Origin: Zygnema cylindricum
Taxonomy: Eukaryota > Streptophyta > Zygnematophyceae > Zygnematales > Zygnemataceae
Direction: 5' to 3'
Assembly: GCA_037447655.1 (NCBI GenBank)
Contig: JBBHKE010000568.1
Coordinates: forward strand, 15,155-79,154
DNA: 64,000 nucleotides
A program made the translations under genes and the position numbers. Positions within the stretch are counted from its first letter, which is position 1, and each line of letters opens with the position of its first letter. Below, one piece after another: positions 23,212-35,000 of the stretch. The notes under the pieces are model-generated. The model had not been told where the DNA came from. It searched no databases and saw nothing but the letters and a program-made list of their open reading frames with translations.

Positions 23212-24477
23212 CACAGCGAATCGCTATTAGCGTAGAAGTTTTCTTAGCGTTAAAAAATATTATGTGTTATGAACGCTAATTGGGAATTTGAAAAAAAAAA
23301 AAAAAACATATATTATAATTTTTACTAAGGGTCAAGTTCCATCAGTCGAAAAGTGGGTAGTTTACAGAAATCCGCGACTATCCGTACCAATTCGTACCGC
23401 TTATTTTGTTTTTATACACAAAACAACATTACAAAGAATCTTGCCAATACTCTCCGAAGGTCTTAGAGGTAATACTGACCGTCAGATGTTCATCCGCGAG
23501 GCGTTCGCTTCATTTTTCTCTGTATCTGCCAACGTACCTGTAAGAGTTGGGTTAGCAGATACAAAAATAAATTAATCGTGACACCCTGGATGAATAAGCT
23601 ACATGTCACGATGGAAAACCAACGAAAATTGATGAAATTTGCACATGGTATGTACGTTTCAAAATGCAACTGAAAATTAAAAAAGTAATCTCGAAACGGT
23701 TCTTCGTCGTTTCGTCACACTATTTCCAGCAAAGAATTTTCGTCATGTTCGAAAACACGAGCCCTAAAAAATGAGTTGGCGTCAAAGACTGGCGTTTGCA
23801 AAAAGTACAAAATTTTTGTCGTATTTTGACTTAGTACGCAAGTATATGGTACGTAACTAAAGATTTGAAGTGAAATTTGTCGGCGTGAAGATTTTTTAAA
23901 AGATTTTAAATATCTGGTCAAAACCTACGTTGTGCCACTCAATGTATAACACGTGGATTACATACTCTTCGTGGTGGAACATCGACTCAATTAACCCGGC
24001 CCGTAGAGTTGGTCGTATGATTACAGAAACGACTGATGGAACTTGACCCTAATGCTAATTTGGTTTTTTCAAAAAAAAAGAAAAAACCCTAAACATGCTT
24101 ACGCTAGTATAGGTATCCGTACAAAATCTTTGAAATCGTACGTCGTCGCGTAATTTTACCGTCCGTACTTGTTATACTATTTTATGTGAGTTCAATTTTC
24201 ACTTTCTTCTAATGCACATTCACATGCATGCGTGCCTATATTAAATTATTTTTTGTGTTTTTTCACTCAAAAGGGTACAATTTTGTACGCTCTGACAACA
24301 ACTGTACACCAAACTATTTAATTCGCATTGTACTTTCGTTAAAAACGCTATTTGGAACATAACCTTAAATGGCGTAAAGGAAAAAAGATAATTATTAATG
24401 GTATTTTTTGATTTTTGTCAAAATTTGAGAGAACCGAATTAGCGTTCAATACACTACAGTAATAGCGATTCGCGGTG
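23212..24477. mobile_element. MITE M8 (CACCG/TA family), host of N1a
   Basis: Starts CACAGCGAATCGCTATTAGCG after TA and ends TAGCGATTCGCGGTG before TA. Most of its length is the inserted element at 23329-24049. Confidence 0.75.
23329..24049. mobile_element. PIF/Harbinger-type element N1a
   Basis: Perfect 20-bp inverted ends GGGTCAAGTTCCATCAGTCG, flanked by TAA (23326-23328 and 24050-24052). Its relative N1b at 43079-43823 has TTA flanks. TWA duplications with GGG-starting ends fit PIF/Harbinger. A hairpin (TGTATCTGCCAAC...GTTGGgttaGCAGATACA) lies at about 23521-23562. Confidence 0.85.
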
Positions 24478-24692
24478 TACTGAACTGTAACATAACTTGG
24501 TGACACGTGAATTTTTGGATGCGTATTGTACGTCATCGCAACGCATCCTATACGTTGACAAGGTCCCATATCCGTACCGTACCGAATTCGAAAGTCAGGT
24601 GACATGTATTCCATTGCACAACGTTCGTCTATGTAATCTCTAGCAATGCGCATCGTTACGCGTGCGTCCCCAACCGCTACAGTAATGCATAA

Positions 24693-25639
24693 GGGTATGT
24701 GACTATGTGCCTATGTAAAAGGTAATTTGAAGTGGTACTTCGGATTTTAGTGAAGGTTCTCCGTACTATTTTTCAAAACGTTCCAACGTACGAATAATCA
24801 GAACTTTGACATGTGACGGTTGTAGATGTGGGTACAACTTGCGACGGTTGAAGAAGACTACAAAACCTCAGACAATTGGTGACGTCTACAAAAAACAACG
24901 ACGGTTATCGACGTATTCTTTTGCGTGATATTGTAGATGTATTTGGTTCTGTGACATTGTGGCGTCATGCTCATTTGTGACAGCGTCCATGTCACTTAGT
25001 CAAAAGCTTTCCGCCATGGCTTTCCGATTTCGATTTTTCCACTTTTCTCACTCGAGTCACCTTCAAAATATGCCCAAAGGTAGTCAAAATAATTATTTTT
25101 AAATGATCTTTCATATCATGCTAGTATAATCGTATCTCATTCCAAAAAGTGTGAGATGAAATAGATACAGTGGGAGGGATTGGGAAAAGGACGACAACGT
25201 AAACTTTTGTAGAGGACCTATGAATGAAAATGGAGGTTCGAGAACCCTCAATTTTTTTTTTCGTACATGCGCATGACGGGCTGTGATAAAAATAGCGAGT
25301 ACCCTCCATCATCCTAAAATTTTCCCACTCGTGTGGTGAGTGCATGGAAAATTTTTCATTCGTTGACCGAGTGGTACTTTAACTAAAATCACCTCGTGAG
25401 GTCTTTTCCAACAAAACAAATTGATGAGTTGGATTCGCGTGCCTAGGGGTCGAAAAGAGGATTACGATAGAATGAGTATGTAAGACGACAAACATAGAGT
25501 ACATTTAAAGTATAAAGATGGCGATCATTGTACCTTGGTAGTTGGATTTTTTCCGTACGGCAAAATATTTTCTCGTCGAAGATTGAATTTTGGAAGAAAA
25601 TGACAAAAAACCCCATATTTTAATACATGGGTACGACCC
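24693..25639. mobile_element. PIF/Harbinger-type element Q3
   Basis: Starts GGGTATGTGACTATGT and ends ACATGGGTACGACCC, with TAA on both sides (24690-24692, 25640-25642). The interior shares blocks with Q2 in inverted order, including a CACCTCGTGAGGT variant of its palindrome at 25390-25402. Confidence 0.75.
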
Positions 25640-25642
25640 TAA

Positions 25643-26780
25643 CTCATGACACGTTAGATGATTTCTTCACTTAAAAAATTAGAGGTAACCCATGTTTTTG
25701 TAGATTTGTATGAGTTGTATCTAGGTGAACTTCCCTTATTACACATCCTATGTACAAGAGAAAAAATAAACATTAAAACAAGTAAGTTCATGATTAGAGA
25801 TAAAGTACATGTGATAACATTTAAACTCACCTTTATTATGGTGCAACCCTTTTTACTAGTGTTAACCTCAAATCCATACAGATCGAACCTTGTACCACGT
25901 CATTCCGTTCTCCAGTCGTATCATACCCTCGACCCGTTAAAGCTTTGGTCTCCATGTTGTACACATAGCCACATACAAATGAAAGATACACCACGTATTT
26001 TCCTCTAAGTATACATTTACTTACAATTGTTCAGTCATTTCCACGTGAACGAATTAAAAGATAAACCGTGTTTTTCAAAATATAAAAGCACAATTTTTTT
26101 CCAAGTATGGGACCTTAAGTGTCCATCGTTAATTTTGTGTTACAATATCACAATGTCATCACAGTTAATGACGTATGTTCACACCAAACGGAAATTCGTT
26201 ATGTCATAAGGTGTGAAGCTATCATATCAAAGTCGACAAGTATTTGGAAAAAAACTTTGTATTATGTTATTTGTCCTTTTCACATGTTTTAAAATCGCAT
26301 TGGCGGTATTCAGTTGAAAAACACTATGTGGGGCCTTAAACAACTAAATACAACCTACGTACGACACATTTGCTTAATGTTTTGTTAACATTTTGTGTCT
26401 TAAGCCTACAAGCACACATTTTTTACGCCATACTATTCATTTTGTAAACAACAACGTAGGAAGTAAACTAGTTCACAAGGTCATTCGTCATCTCTACATT
26501 TGGGGTTGCCAAAAGGTTGTAAACTTTAGGTGAATCCTTCACCACATTTTGGTGGTAGTAAATTGTATACTTGCCTTATTAAAATTTTGAAGATTACGGT
26601 CTACATTAGTGAGTATATTAGTCCATTGTAGGAGTTGCAGGATAATGCTTTGCAATCACTTATTTTAACACAAAAACAGTAAAAAAATAGTGTGACCACC
26701 TAAAAATATAAACGTGACAAACCAATAAGGGCAATAAAAGGCACAAGAAGCACAATAACATTTCCTCCGATAACAAGCTT
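25643..26780. other. intergenic, no gene seen
   Basis: Strongly AT-rich. A 116-codon frame at 25658-26008 has no recognisable features and is probably chance. Confidence 0.45.
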
Positions 26781-27122
26781 ATGGTGGATTTACATCCACC
26801 TTATCCAAAGTTTAAAGGTGTACGACGTGTAGGGAAGTTAGTGGCCACCTTTAGGGACATTTATATTGATTATCTAGGAATAATAGATGTACACAATTTT
26901 TGGCTGACTACTACCCTCCTTGAAGACGGTGGTCACTTAGAAGATGGATAGAGGAATTACATCGAGGATGCCCAAAAAAAGAATGAAATGGTCACTTTTT
27001 ACTCTTGGATCCAGGGAGACTCTCGATACGTTCGCGATAAATATGTTTTCAAAAATAATAAAAAAGAAATAATATTCAAGGTTGTTAGTTATCCTTCACG
27101 TAATTTTTATCACCCGCTATAG
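26781..27122 (+). pseudogene. possible decayed coding remnant, family unknown
   Basis: An ATG-initiated frame runs 113 codons with a single in-frame TAG at 26949-26951 and ends at TAG 27120-27122. The amino-acid composition is protein-like (FRDIYIDYLGIIDVHNFWLT, then FYSWIQGDSRYVRDKYVF). I do not recognise the family. In AT-rich DNA one interruption over this length is only modest evidence, and it may be chance. Confidence 0.2.
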
Positions 27123-27574
27123 ACTACTTAAAAAAAAGGTAATTAGGGCCACAAAAGATACAAAGAGGACAAGTACGTAATATAGCAAATTATAACATGA
27201 ATTAGTTATAATGCTAACAACACTATGTGCGCGCCTCTGAGTTATGACCCTCAAACATAAAATATAATAAATAACGCCTATTTAAGTTAGCATAGGTATG
27301 GGTAATTTAGAGTGAATTACTTTACTTTGGACAGTTTGTAAGTAGTGTATTGTACAAAATGTGTTCATCCATTCCAAAAGTGTTTGCAATTTCGACCTAA
27401 AGTACAACATTTTGGTCAAAAAATGTTGTTGACATAGGTAGGTGAGTGGCGTCCACAAGAGAAAGATCACTCATAATTGATTCCTACGTAGTAAAGACAG
27501 ATGAAAACAGCGCAAACCTGTTTTCACACGTTTAAAAGTCGATTATTTGATCACCGGCTAAAGCGGCTACGCTA

Positions 27575-27773
27575 CACCTTGAATCGTTGTTAGCCTATAG
27601 AAATAATTAGTGTAAAGAAAAAAATAGCGTCATTCGTTCTAATTTAGTGCCAAGAGACGTGACAGATTATGGTCCACGTCCTTAAATAGTGTAATTTATT
27701 ATATATAAGGTATCAATGTCAAAAATTTGGGGTTCCGATCTAGCGTACATAAGTCTGATAACGATTCACGGTG
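27575..27773. mobile_element. MITE M10 (CACCG/TA family)
   Basis: Starts CACCTTGAATCGTTGTTAG after TA and ends AACGATTCACGGTG before TA. A lone right end of the same type (AAAGCGATTCACGGTGTA) follows at about 27901-27917. Confidence 0.7.
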
Positions 27774-27917
27774 TAGTGGGAACGTTTATCTGAATTAGTG
27801 TTACGTGTGCTAATTAGAGTGAATGTTTTGTTGGCCGAGGTCATGAAACCCAATAAAACACTTTTTGTTTTTATACACTAATAATGTTTTTAACACTAAA
27901 AGCGATTCACGGTGTAA

Positions 27918-28647
27918 CGTTCATCGTAAAAAGGGAGTCACTTATAAATGGTAGAGATATTTCATTAGGGGGTGGTTCCATGTGAGATTATCTTGAGCCA
28001 TTAGCTTAACTCAATATATAATTTTCCATGTGCCCAGGTGAGTTTTGGAAGTTTTCACAAATCGCGGAGTCAAATGTACAGTAGGTGTGACTTGCCACGT
28101 ATGACTATTTTATTGTCTATAGAAGCGTTCTACGGGCAATGATTGGACGAAATAACTATTGTGTTGTCAGGTAGGAAATCTTAAGAATCGGTTATTTTTT
28201 TGTGTGACCTCCGAAAAACGTGACATTATTCCAAAGACAACCTTTCCATGAAAGCTGTTGAGTTTTCCGTCGCTGGTTCGAAAGAGTCGGACAATGTGTG
28301 TAGGGACCCGAAGAGTCGGCTAAAATCGTCAAATATTGTTAAGATACGTTTTGTACTTTTGTTTTGTCTTGGTTTGTTTTTCAGTACATTACAGTATTGT
28401 ACTTCCCGATCGAATCCCATTTGAGTTTTGAAGCTAGTTGAAAAGGAGTAACTTTGTTGTAACTTGATAATTTGTGGTTCGAATCGAACCATTCCGTACG
28501 TTTTGTATTGCATGTAGTCGTAAACCACCTCGCGAGGTGGATTTTCTTAATTGCGCATCGTTATGCAGAATCTACTCATATTTTACAACGTTCAGAAATG
28601 AACATGTCAGGTGACGTCAGCTGTCGTAGTTTAGAAAGATAAAGTTA
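27918..28647. other. intergenic, with palindrome CCACCTCGCGAGGTGG
   Basis: No gene seen. The 16-bp palindrome at 28525-28540 is the same core that occurs in Q2, Q3 and N1b, so a related element fragment may be here. Confidence 0.4.
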
Positions 28648-28656
28648 AAAAGGAAA

Positions 28657-30026
28657 TGAATTGATCATGACAGTGATTGTTTTGGTTGCGCATAGTCACT
28701 TACGTCACTTTGTCAAAAATTGTACGTTTGAAGTACATATTGGTACAAATATAGTATCGTTGATTTTAAAATTTGACGGTCAATCGGTTGGGCAACTGCG
28801 AATTTCAAAATATTGTTTTAACCGCTTAAAATTATGCCGCGCTTGCGGACGTCGACCGTCATAATAAAATTATAAATTCACACGGCCAACGAACGTTTAC
28901 GATAACAAAATTGCGGCAGCCACATGTAAATAAAAGTGTTGTAGACAATCACTTTTTGTATTTACGTGAGCTCCACGGGGAGAGCACTTAGTTGCAAAAT
29001 TGAAATATAATCGTATAAGCGTTACATTGAACTTAGACGCAAAGTGAAACAAAACCTCTTTAAATTAAAGTACCATAAGTCTTGTACGGAAATATTAAAA
29101 CGCACGAAATGAAACAAAATTTGTACACTATAATAAAACCATAGTTCAAAAGTATGTGTGTTCATGGTAGGCCTTTGGTCGGCGACTTTAGCGTAAGTTG
29201 TGTTATGGGCTTTTCATGTGATCTTCTTAGATCGCTACTTTGATCAGTGACCGTCCGATCGTCCGAATCTGACGGTGTAAATAAATATTTTTGGTCTGAG
29301 TGTTTTAATTGGTCCAGTATTTGGTCCGAATGTTTTAATTGGTCCAAATAGGTCCGAACACAATATGGGTCTTAAGGTCATATTGTATGTTTTGCATACA
29401 ATAGGCATATTGTATGGGCCTACTTTCACCTACTTTTGAACTATGAATAAAACGAACCGGCGTAAAAATATCAATTGAAATTAAATGAAAGAAATGCGCG
29501 TCGTCACGCGCGACGAAATCGAGCCACACTATATACGAATCAACATTCTTACATTGACAGCAAAATTTCGTTTCGTGCGTTTTAATACTTTTGTACAAAT
29601 CTTACAGTAGTTCAGTTTAGTTTAATGAGGTTTCGTTTCAATTTGCGTCTAAGTTCAATGTAACGCTTACACGATTAAATTTCAATTTTGCGTGTAAGTG
29701 CTCTCACCGTGGAGCTCACGTAAAGACAAAAAGTGACTGTCTGCAACACTTTTATTTACATGTGGCTGCCGCATTTTTGTTACCGTAAACGTTCGCCGGC
29801 CGTGTGAATTGCTAATTTTGTTATGACGGTCGACGTCAGCAAGCGCGACATAATTTTAAGCGGTTGAAACAATATTTTGAAAGTCACAGTTGTCCAACCG
29901 ATTGACCGTCAAATTTGAAACTCAACGTTACTTTATTTGTACCAATATGTACTTCAACGTACAATTTTTGACAAAGTGACGTAAGTGACTGTGCGCAACC
30001 AAAACAGTCTGTCATGATCAATTCCC
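28657..30026. mobile_element. Mutator-like element R with ~480-bp inverted arms
   Basis: A left arm (28657 to about 29130) and a right arm (about 29555 to 30026) are inverted copies of each other with high but imperfect identity (for example GACGGTCAATCGGTTGGGCAA against the inverted TTGTCCAACCGATTGACCGTC). A perfect 9-bp duplication AAAAGGAAA flanks it (28648-28656 and 30027-30035). Long inverted repeats with a 9-bp duplication fit Mutator-like elements. The spacer holds element S1 and no transposase frame. Confidence 0.88.
29140..29445. mobile_element. 8-bp-duplication MITE S1, nested in R
   Basis: Ends CATAGTTCAAAAGTA and TACTTTTGAACTATG, with a perfect 8-bp duplication AATAAAAC (29132-29139 and 29446-29453). 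It is the same family as S2 at 41701-42050 (shared CCGTCCGATCGTCCGAATCTG-like and GGGTCTTAAGGTCATATTG blocks). Duplication size points to hAT. Confidence 0.88.
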
Positions 30027-30035
30027 AAAAGGAAA

Positions 30036-31909
30036 ACTCACAAAAGACAAAGCGTGTTCACCAACGCCTCTGGTGATTGCCTTTTTTTCGTGAAGATCTG
30101 CAAACACTCGTCTATATTCGGTCGCTTCGAGAGTCGTTGTCGGTCGTGTGACGTGGCACAAGCGAAAATCACAGTAAGCTCAGCGCCCCAGCAAATCCGA
30201 CATGGGACCAGCCCCTTAGCTCTCGTACGACGTCCGATATTTCGTACGGCTGTCCAGCCGAACCTCGGATGTGTTGGCGCCCCTCAAACATGTTTGTTGC
30301 CTCTGATCGTGCCAGCTGTGGTTCTCGAGCCGTTCGGCGGCCGCGTGCCTCGTAGCATCAGGTCAAACGAGCGAATTCTACTGCAGTGCACGTTTTAAAA
30401 TACATACCGCACGAGATGAGAATAATATGATTATAATACGGTGTAAAAAGCACCGTACAGGTTACTTCACTTGAAGTCAAACGTATGACATCGGTTGGCG
30501 TATAGGGATAGAACTAAAACAGGAAAATCTATATTCGAATTATTTTTTTGTAATTCATCCTACAGAGTTTTCTTAGTGAAGCCTAAAACTCCATTGGACC
30601 AAATCAAAAGACAAAGGATAGCGTGTCCATCAATTTTCGATTTACAGATTTATTCGTGTTGATGTGATTTGTATGCCACTGACTTTTGCAAAAATAAAAC
30701 ATCTGCTATAACTCATAACTGCCATTTTTTCCATTGCACCTATTAACAGTTTAGTAAAAATACTATGTGCACACTAAACCGCCCTTGGGATCCACGTCTA
30801 ATAGAGTAACCTGCGCTTCTGATTCTAATGCGAAGTGATCAGAGAAACGGCCTGTTCTCCGTTCTAACGGAATTTTACACTACGAAACTGTGCCTAACCG
30901 CTCTTTTTTCCTTAGTTTTTGACATACGATAAATTGTTCGTTTAGGTTTCCGATTGTGTTCACACATGCAAAACGCCAAGCCAGCTCACGTGGTCATTTG
31001 ACGAGCCGTCCAAACTAGAGACTCGTGTGAACCCAGTCGGTCTTCGATCCTCTGTCTGGTCTTCCGAACGCAGACGTCATTATGTGTACGGAAAAAACCT
31101 TTCTCTTCTTGGCCTGTACGATAAGAGGAAAAGAGTCGCGATAGCCCTATCCTCAAGTGACCTTAATCGGCGGTCATCAACCGACACTCATGACCAAAAC
31201 TTTGTAGAAATGCCTCCAAAGCACAAAAACAAAAGAGAAATGTATGCGACACAACAGGACCGGCAGTTAGTACGTCATTATTGACGATACATTTGTCCTA
31301 TTCACAAAACCAGAGGAAATCATCCCGACAAAAATTCATACAGCTAAAATGGACTCTTCTGCAAGTACAGTACTTTACTGTACCTCCGTAAAGTCCCTCC
31401 AACTTACGACCAATTTCCATCCGTCGATGACTTTTGGTTCCAAAAAAAAAAAAAAAAAACCATCCTTTTCCCTCCGGCCTTTCGGTTTCTCAAATTGCCG
31501 AAGGCAAATGCGACCACGTCGCTCTCTCCCTTGCGACGGTTTTAAAACTGTGCGACCACCCTGTATTACACTGTCGTACAATGTGGTGCTATTCCCAAGC
31601 TCCCAACCGCCCGTCTCCCGCCTGCCTGGCGGGCCACTGGCGTCCGCGGGACCGCGGATCGAATTCGAGTTATTAAACCGCGCGATTCGTTTTTTTTTTT
31701 TTGACTATATCGTGATCACGCTGAGACTTTACCGTACGTTTGGACTGCCGCCCCACGCACAGTTATGCCGCCAGACGCGCAGTCTTTGGGACTTTCTGGC
31801 TCGTTTTCCGTACCTTGTGACTTTTCTTCTGCCATTCTTGCTCATAACTTATGAATCAACAATCAACTTATTGCTGTGCAAATTCTGTCTTGTCTGAGCA
31901 GGAGTCTTC
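30036..31909. other. upstream region of the WRKY gene, no other gene seen
   Basis: Short frames here (30054-30398, 31027-31284, 31349-31897) lack recognisable domains. Poly-A (about 31441-31459) and poly-T stretches occur. The promoter of the WRKY gene is expected in its last part, but I could not pick out a TATA box with confidence. Confidence 0.4.
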
Positions 31910-31991
31910 TTCTTTTTTCTCTCTCTCTGTCCCTTTCCCTCTCTCTCTCTCTCTCTGTCTCTCTTTCTCTTCTTTTTCTCTCGCTTCCTTC
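31910..31991 (+). promoter_or_regulatory. pyrimidine-rich tract upstream of the WRKY start
   Basis: A run of CT/TC repeats ends about 60 bases before the proposed ATG. Pyrimidine patches of this kind are common around plant transcription starts and in 5' untranslated regions, so it probably lies at or just after the transcription start. Confidence 0.45.
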
Positions 31992-32051
31992 TTCGCTCTT
32001 TCTTCTGGAAAGGGTGTGAGTGAGTGAGGAAAGAGGAAGTAGAGAAGGAAG

Positions 32052-35000
32052 ATGGAAGGCATGGATATTGTGGACACAGAAGAGGAGGATTCTCACCTTA
32101 TGGAGACCAAGCGTGAGAGTGGCAGTGAAGAGATAGACGAAGCTCACAACAGTCCAAGAAAAAGGTGTGATATTGACTTTTTGACATGCCTTCATGCCTG
32201 TATGCTTTTCACCTCGTTTTTCTGTAGAATGGCATTGTTTTGTTATCGTCTTCTATATTTTTGTTCTTGTCTTTTGTATTTTTGGCGTTTGTGTACAATG
32301 CAGGCTGAGGAATACTGTTTGAAATATTGTTTAAGTTAATGTTACTTGTTACTACATTCTGACAGTGGTGCTGATTGATTATTTTTTCTCAAGTAAAATG
32401 AGCTGTGTATGATGTTATAAACTTACTCCTTATTGCTGGAAATCTTATCATAATCTTCTCACGACGTTGTCAACTGAAGATATGTTGGCAAATAGTGTTA
32501 AAAGTGTGAAAATAAATTGCTGTAAATAGTGTTTGAAAAGAAAATGCTGTAAGAAGTTTTAATGACGATTTAATGATACGTCGATACAGACTGGCTGGAG
32601 GATCCTCACCAACGAGTGGAATGAATGATTGGAAAAAGGTGGAGGAAAGGGACATTCCGAGAAAGAGGTGAGCGTCTGTTTTTTACTATTTTTGATTTCG
32701 GTGTCTACATTGCACGGAGCAGGAAGGACTATGGAGGGTTATGTTGATCATAGCACCTTGCATATATTTTATATTTGTTTTCAGTTTACTGGTTGTTGAA
32801 ATTGTGCGTTTGTAGACTGTCAGAATATGGTTGCTTTTCTGCATATTTAACTTCCGGAGTTTGTTTTGGGGAATGTAGGATGAGAATTCGTCATCCACTT
32901 CGGTTGCCTGATGATGGACATTTGTGGCAACAATATGGACAAAAAAGGATTAAAGGAACAGAATATATGCGGTAAGTACAATGTCTCTATATTTCTCTCT
33001 GCACAGCCTTTCTTTGTGAAGTATGTCAGTTGGTCTCGTGAGGAAATATGTCACGTTTTTAGATAATGTATTGTAGCATCCTTCATCTTCGCTCATTTAG
33101 CTTAGAACTGTGTTTTACCTTGTATTCATTTTTCTCGTTATTGATAAATTGTCGGAGTTCCTTGTCTATCAGTTCTGTTTTTTACGATTTTTTTTCAATT
33201 CGGTCTGTGAGTGTTCAGGAAATACTATCGTTGTGGCCTTTTTAAAATGCTTGGATGTCCTGCAAAACGGACCGTGGATTTCCACAAAGATAATTTGCGG
33301 AAAGCAGCTGTTTCACATCTTGCCAAACACAACCATCCTTTAATTCCCAACCGACAACAAAATCCTCTTATGGAACGCCCATCACTGCAGCCAATCGCAA
33401 CACCAATCAGTTCTCTGGTCCCCCCATCCACGACCTCAGTATCTCCGAATATGTCTCCAGTCATTCCTTCAAACTCTGCAGATATGGCAGCTTTCTTTCC
33501 AAAGGTTCCAGTTAGGATGAATTCGATTGTTTCTGAGGACCACAATTTTTCCAATAAGAGCCCTTCTGCTGTGACAGATTCAATGAAAAGCTCTCCTCCC
33601 ACAAGGTTTAATTCATTAGAGGCTGGAACTGACGCACAATTTCAGTTTGAATCGAACACAGGAAGGGCAACAGGAAATTTGGGAGGTCTTTTATCAGGAG
33701 AGGCTCTTTTGAAAGCTTTACTTTTGAATATTGGACTTTCCAAAGCTCCACCAATAGCACATATGGATTCCTGTGGAAGTCCTCCCTCTCAAGGATCACA
33801 AAGAGATGCAAATAGTATGGAAAGAGGGATGAAAGATTGGCCAACCTTGGAGGGAGGAACTGAAGGAGGAACACCTCCACCCGAAGCCGCAACAAATGTC
33901 ACTCAAACTGGTGTCATGTCATCCGTGTTCGTGTCGATGCTGTCGCAGATAAATGCAGAAGAGATAAAGGAAAGGCAGATGAGAGAGGAGGTAGAGGGGA
34001 GGGACAGGAAGAGGGAGAGGCAGGAGGCAGAAGAGAGGGAGGAGCAGGAGGAAAGAAAGATGCGTGAGGTGACTGAGGTGCAGGAGAGGGAGAGGGATTG
34101 GGAGAGGGAGAGAGAGAGGAAGAGAGAGGAGAGGGAGAGAGAGGAGATAGAGAGGCAGGGAAAAGATAAGAGGAAGATGGAAAGTGAGCGGGACGGATGG
34201 GCCAGAAGAGAAGAAGAGAGATGGCAAAGTGTGGATGTTGGCTGGTTGGGACTTGCTATGACTTCTAAGATGGAGGCTGGAAGAAAAACTGGCCACATGA
34301 CGCAAGGACTACAGGAAAATGGTGAGAAAAAATTGTTTTGTTTTTTTTTTTGAGGAGTTACTCCCATGCTTTGAAATAATTTTCATAGCAATTGTACTTT
34401 TATGTTCTGATATTGACATGCCAGGGTTTAGAGAGCTCTGTAAATATCTGCAGGTTGAGGCATTTTCCATCTTCTCGACTGTTGATAGAATTCACATTAT
34501 TTTTCATGTTGTCGTTCACTTCATGAAAATGGCTTGGTTTGCAACTAATACCATGTGAGTCGTTTTTCTGTAGGGAGGGAGAAGGATCATTATTTGGCAA
34601 AGTTATCGGAGTTCCAAGGTGGTTATGGGCTTGGTTCAAGGAAAAGGTGAGGTTTCTTTCATATATAAACTATAGTATCTCTATCTACTACCGATAAACT
34701 CGCTAGTTCTGTTAATAAGCTGTTTTACTTCTGCATTTTTGTCAATGTGGAATGTTGGTCTTTTGAATTTGATTGAGGTTAGTCCTTATATTTCCTTTTT
34801 CCCTGTACATTATAGATTTTCTTTCAGTACATTTCATTTTGGTTGTGTAATACTGTTGCCTCCACACTGATTGCCTGGTATTCCTTTTTTATTAAGGTAT
34901 CGCACCACTGTTTGGTTGTGAAGATTCAAAAACAACCAAATTTTGAACATATTAAAACAAATCTATATAAAAATATGTATAATCTGAAACTTTTATCTGG

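Noticed and set aside
24083-24095. Telomere-like CCCTAAA words (also near 42390)
   Set aside because: Only single units occur; there is no array.
30054-30398. 114-codon frame upstream of the WRKY gene
   Set aside because: Lies in ordinary intergenic DNA directly after element R, with no protein features; likely chance.
34322-34353. End of a first, single-domain WRKY gene at 34353
   Set aside because: This needs a retained intron that reads into a T-rich stretch. A good GT donor at 34322 and in-frame downstream exons favour continuation, although transcripts should decide.
33903-34367. Ser/Leu-rich minus-strand frames over the WRKY gene
   Set aside because: They are the antisense shadow of the Glu/Arg-rich coding region of exon 4.
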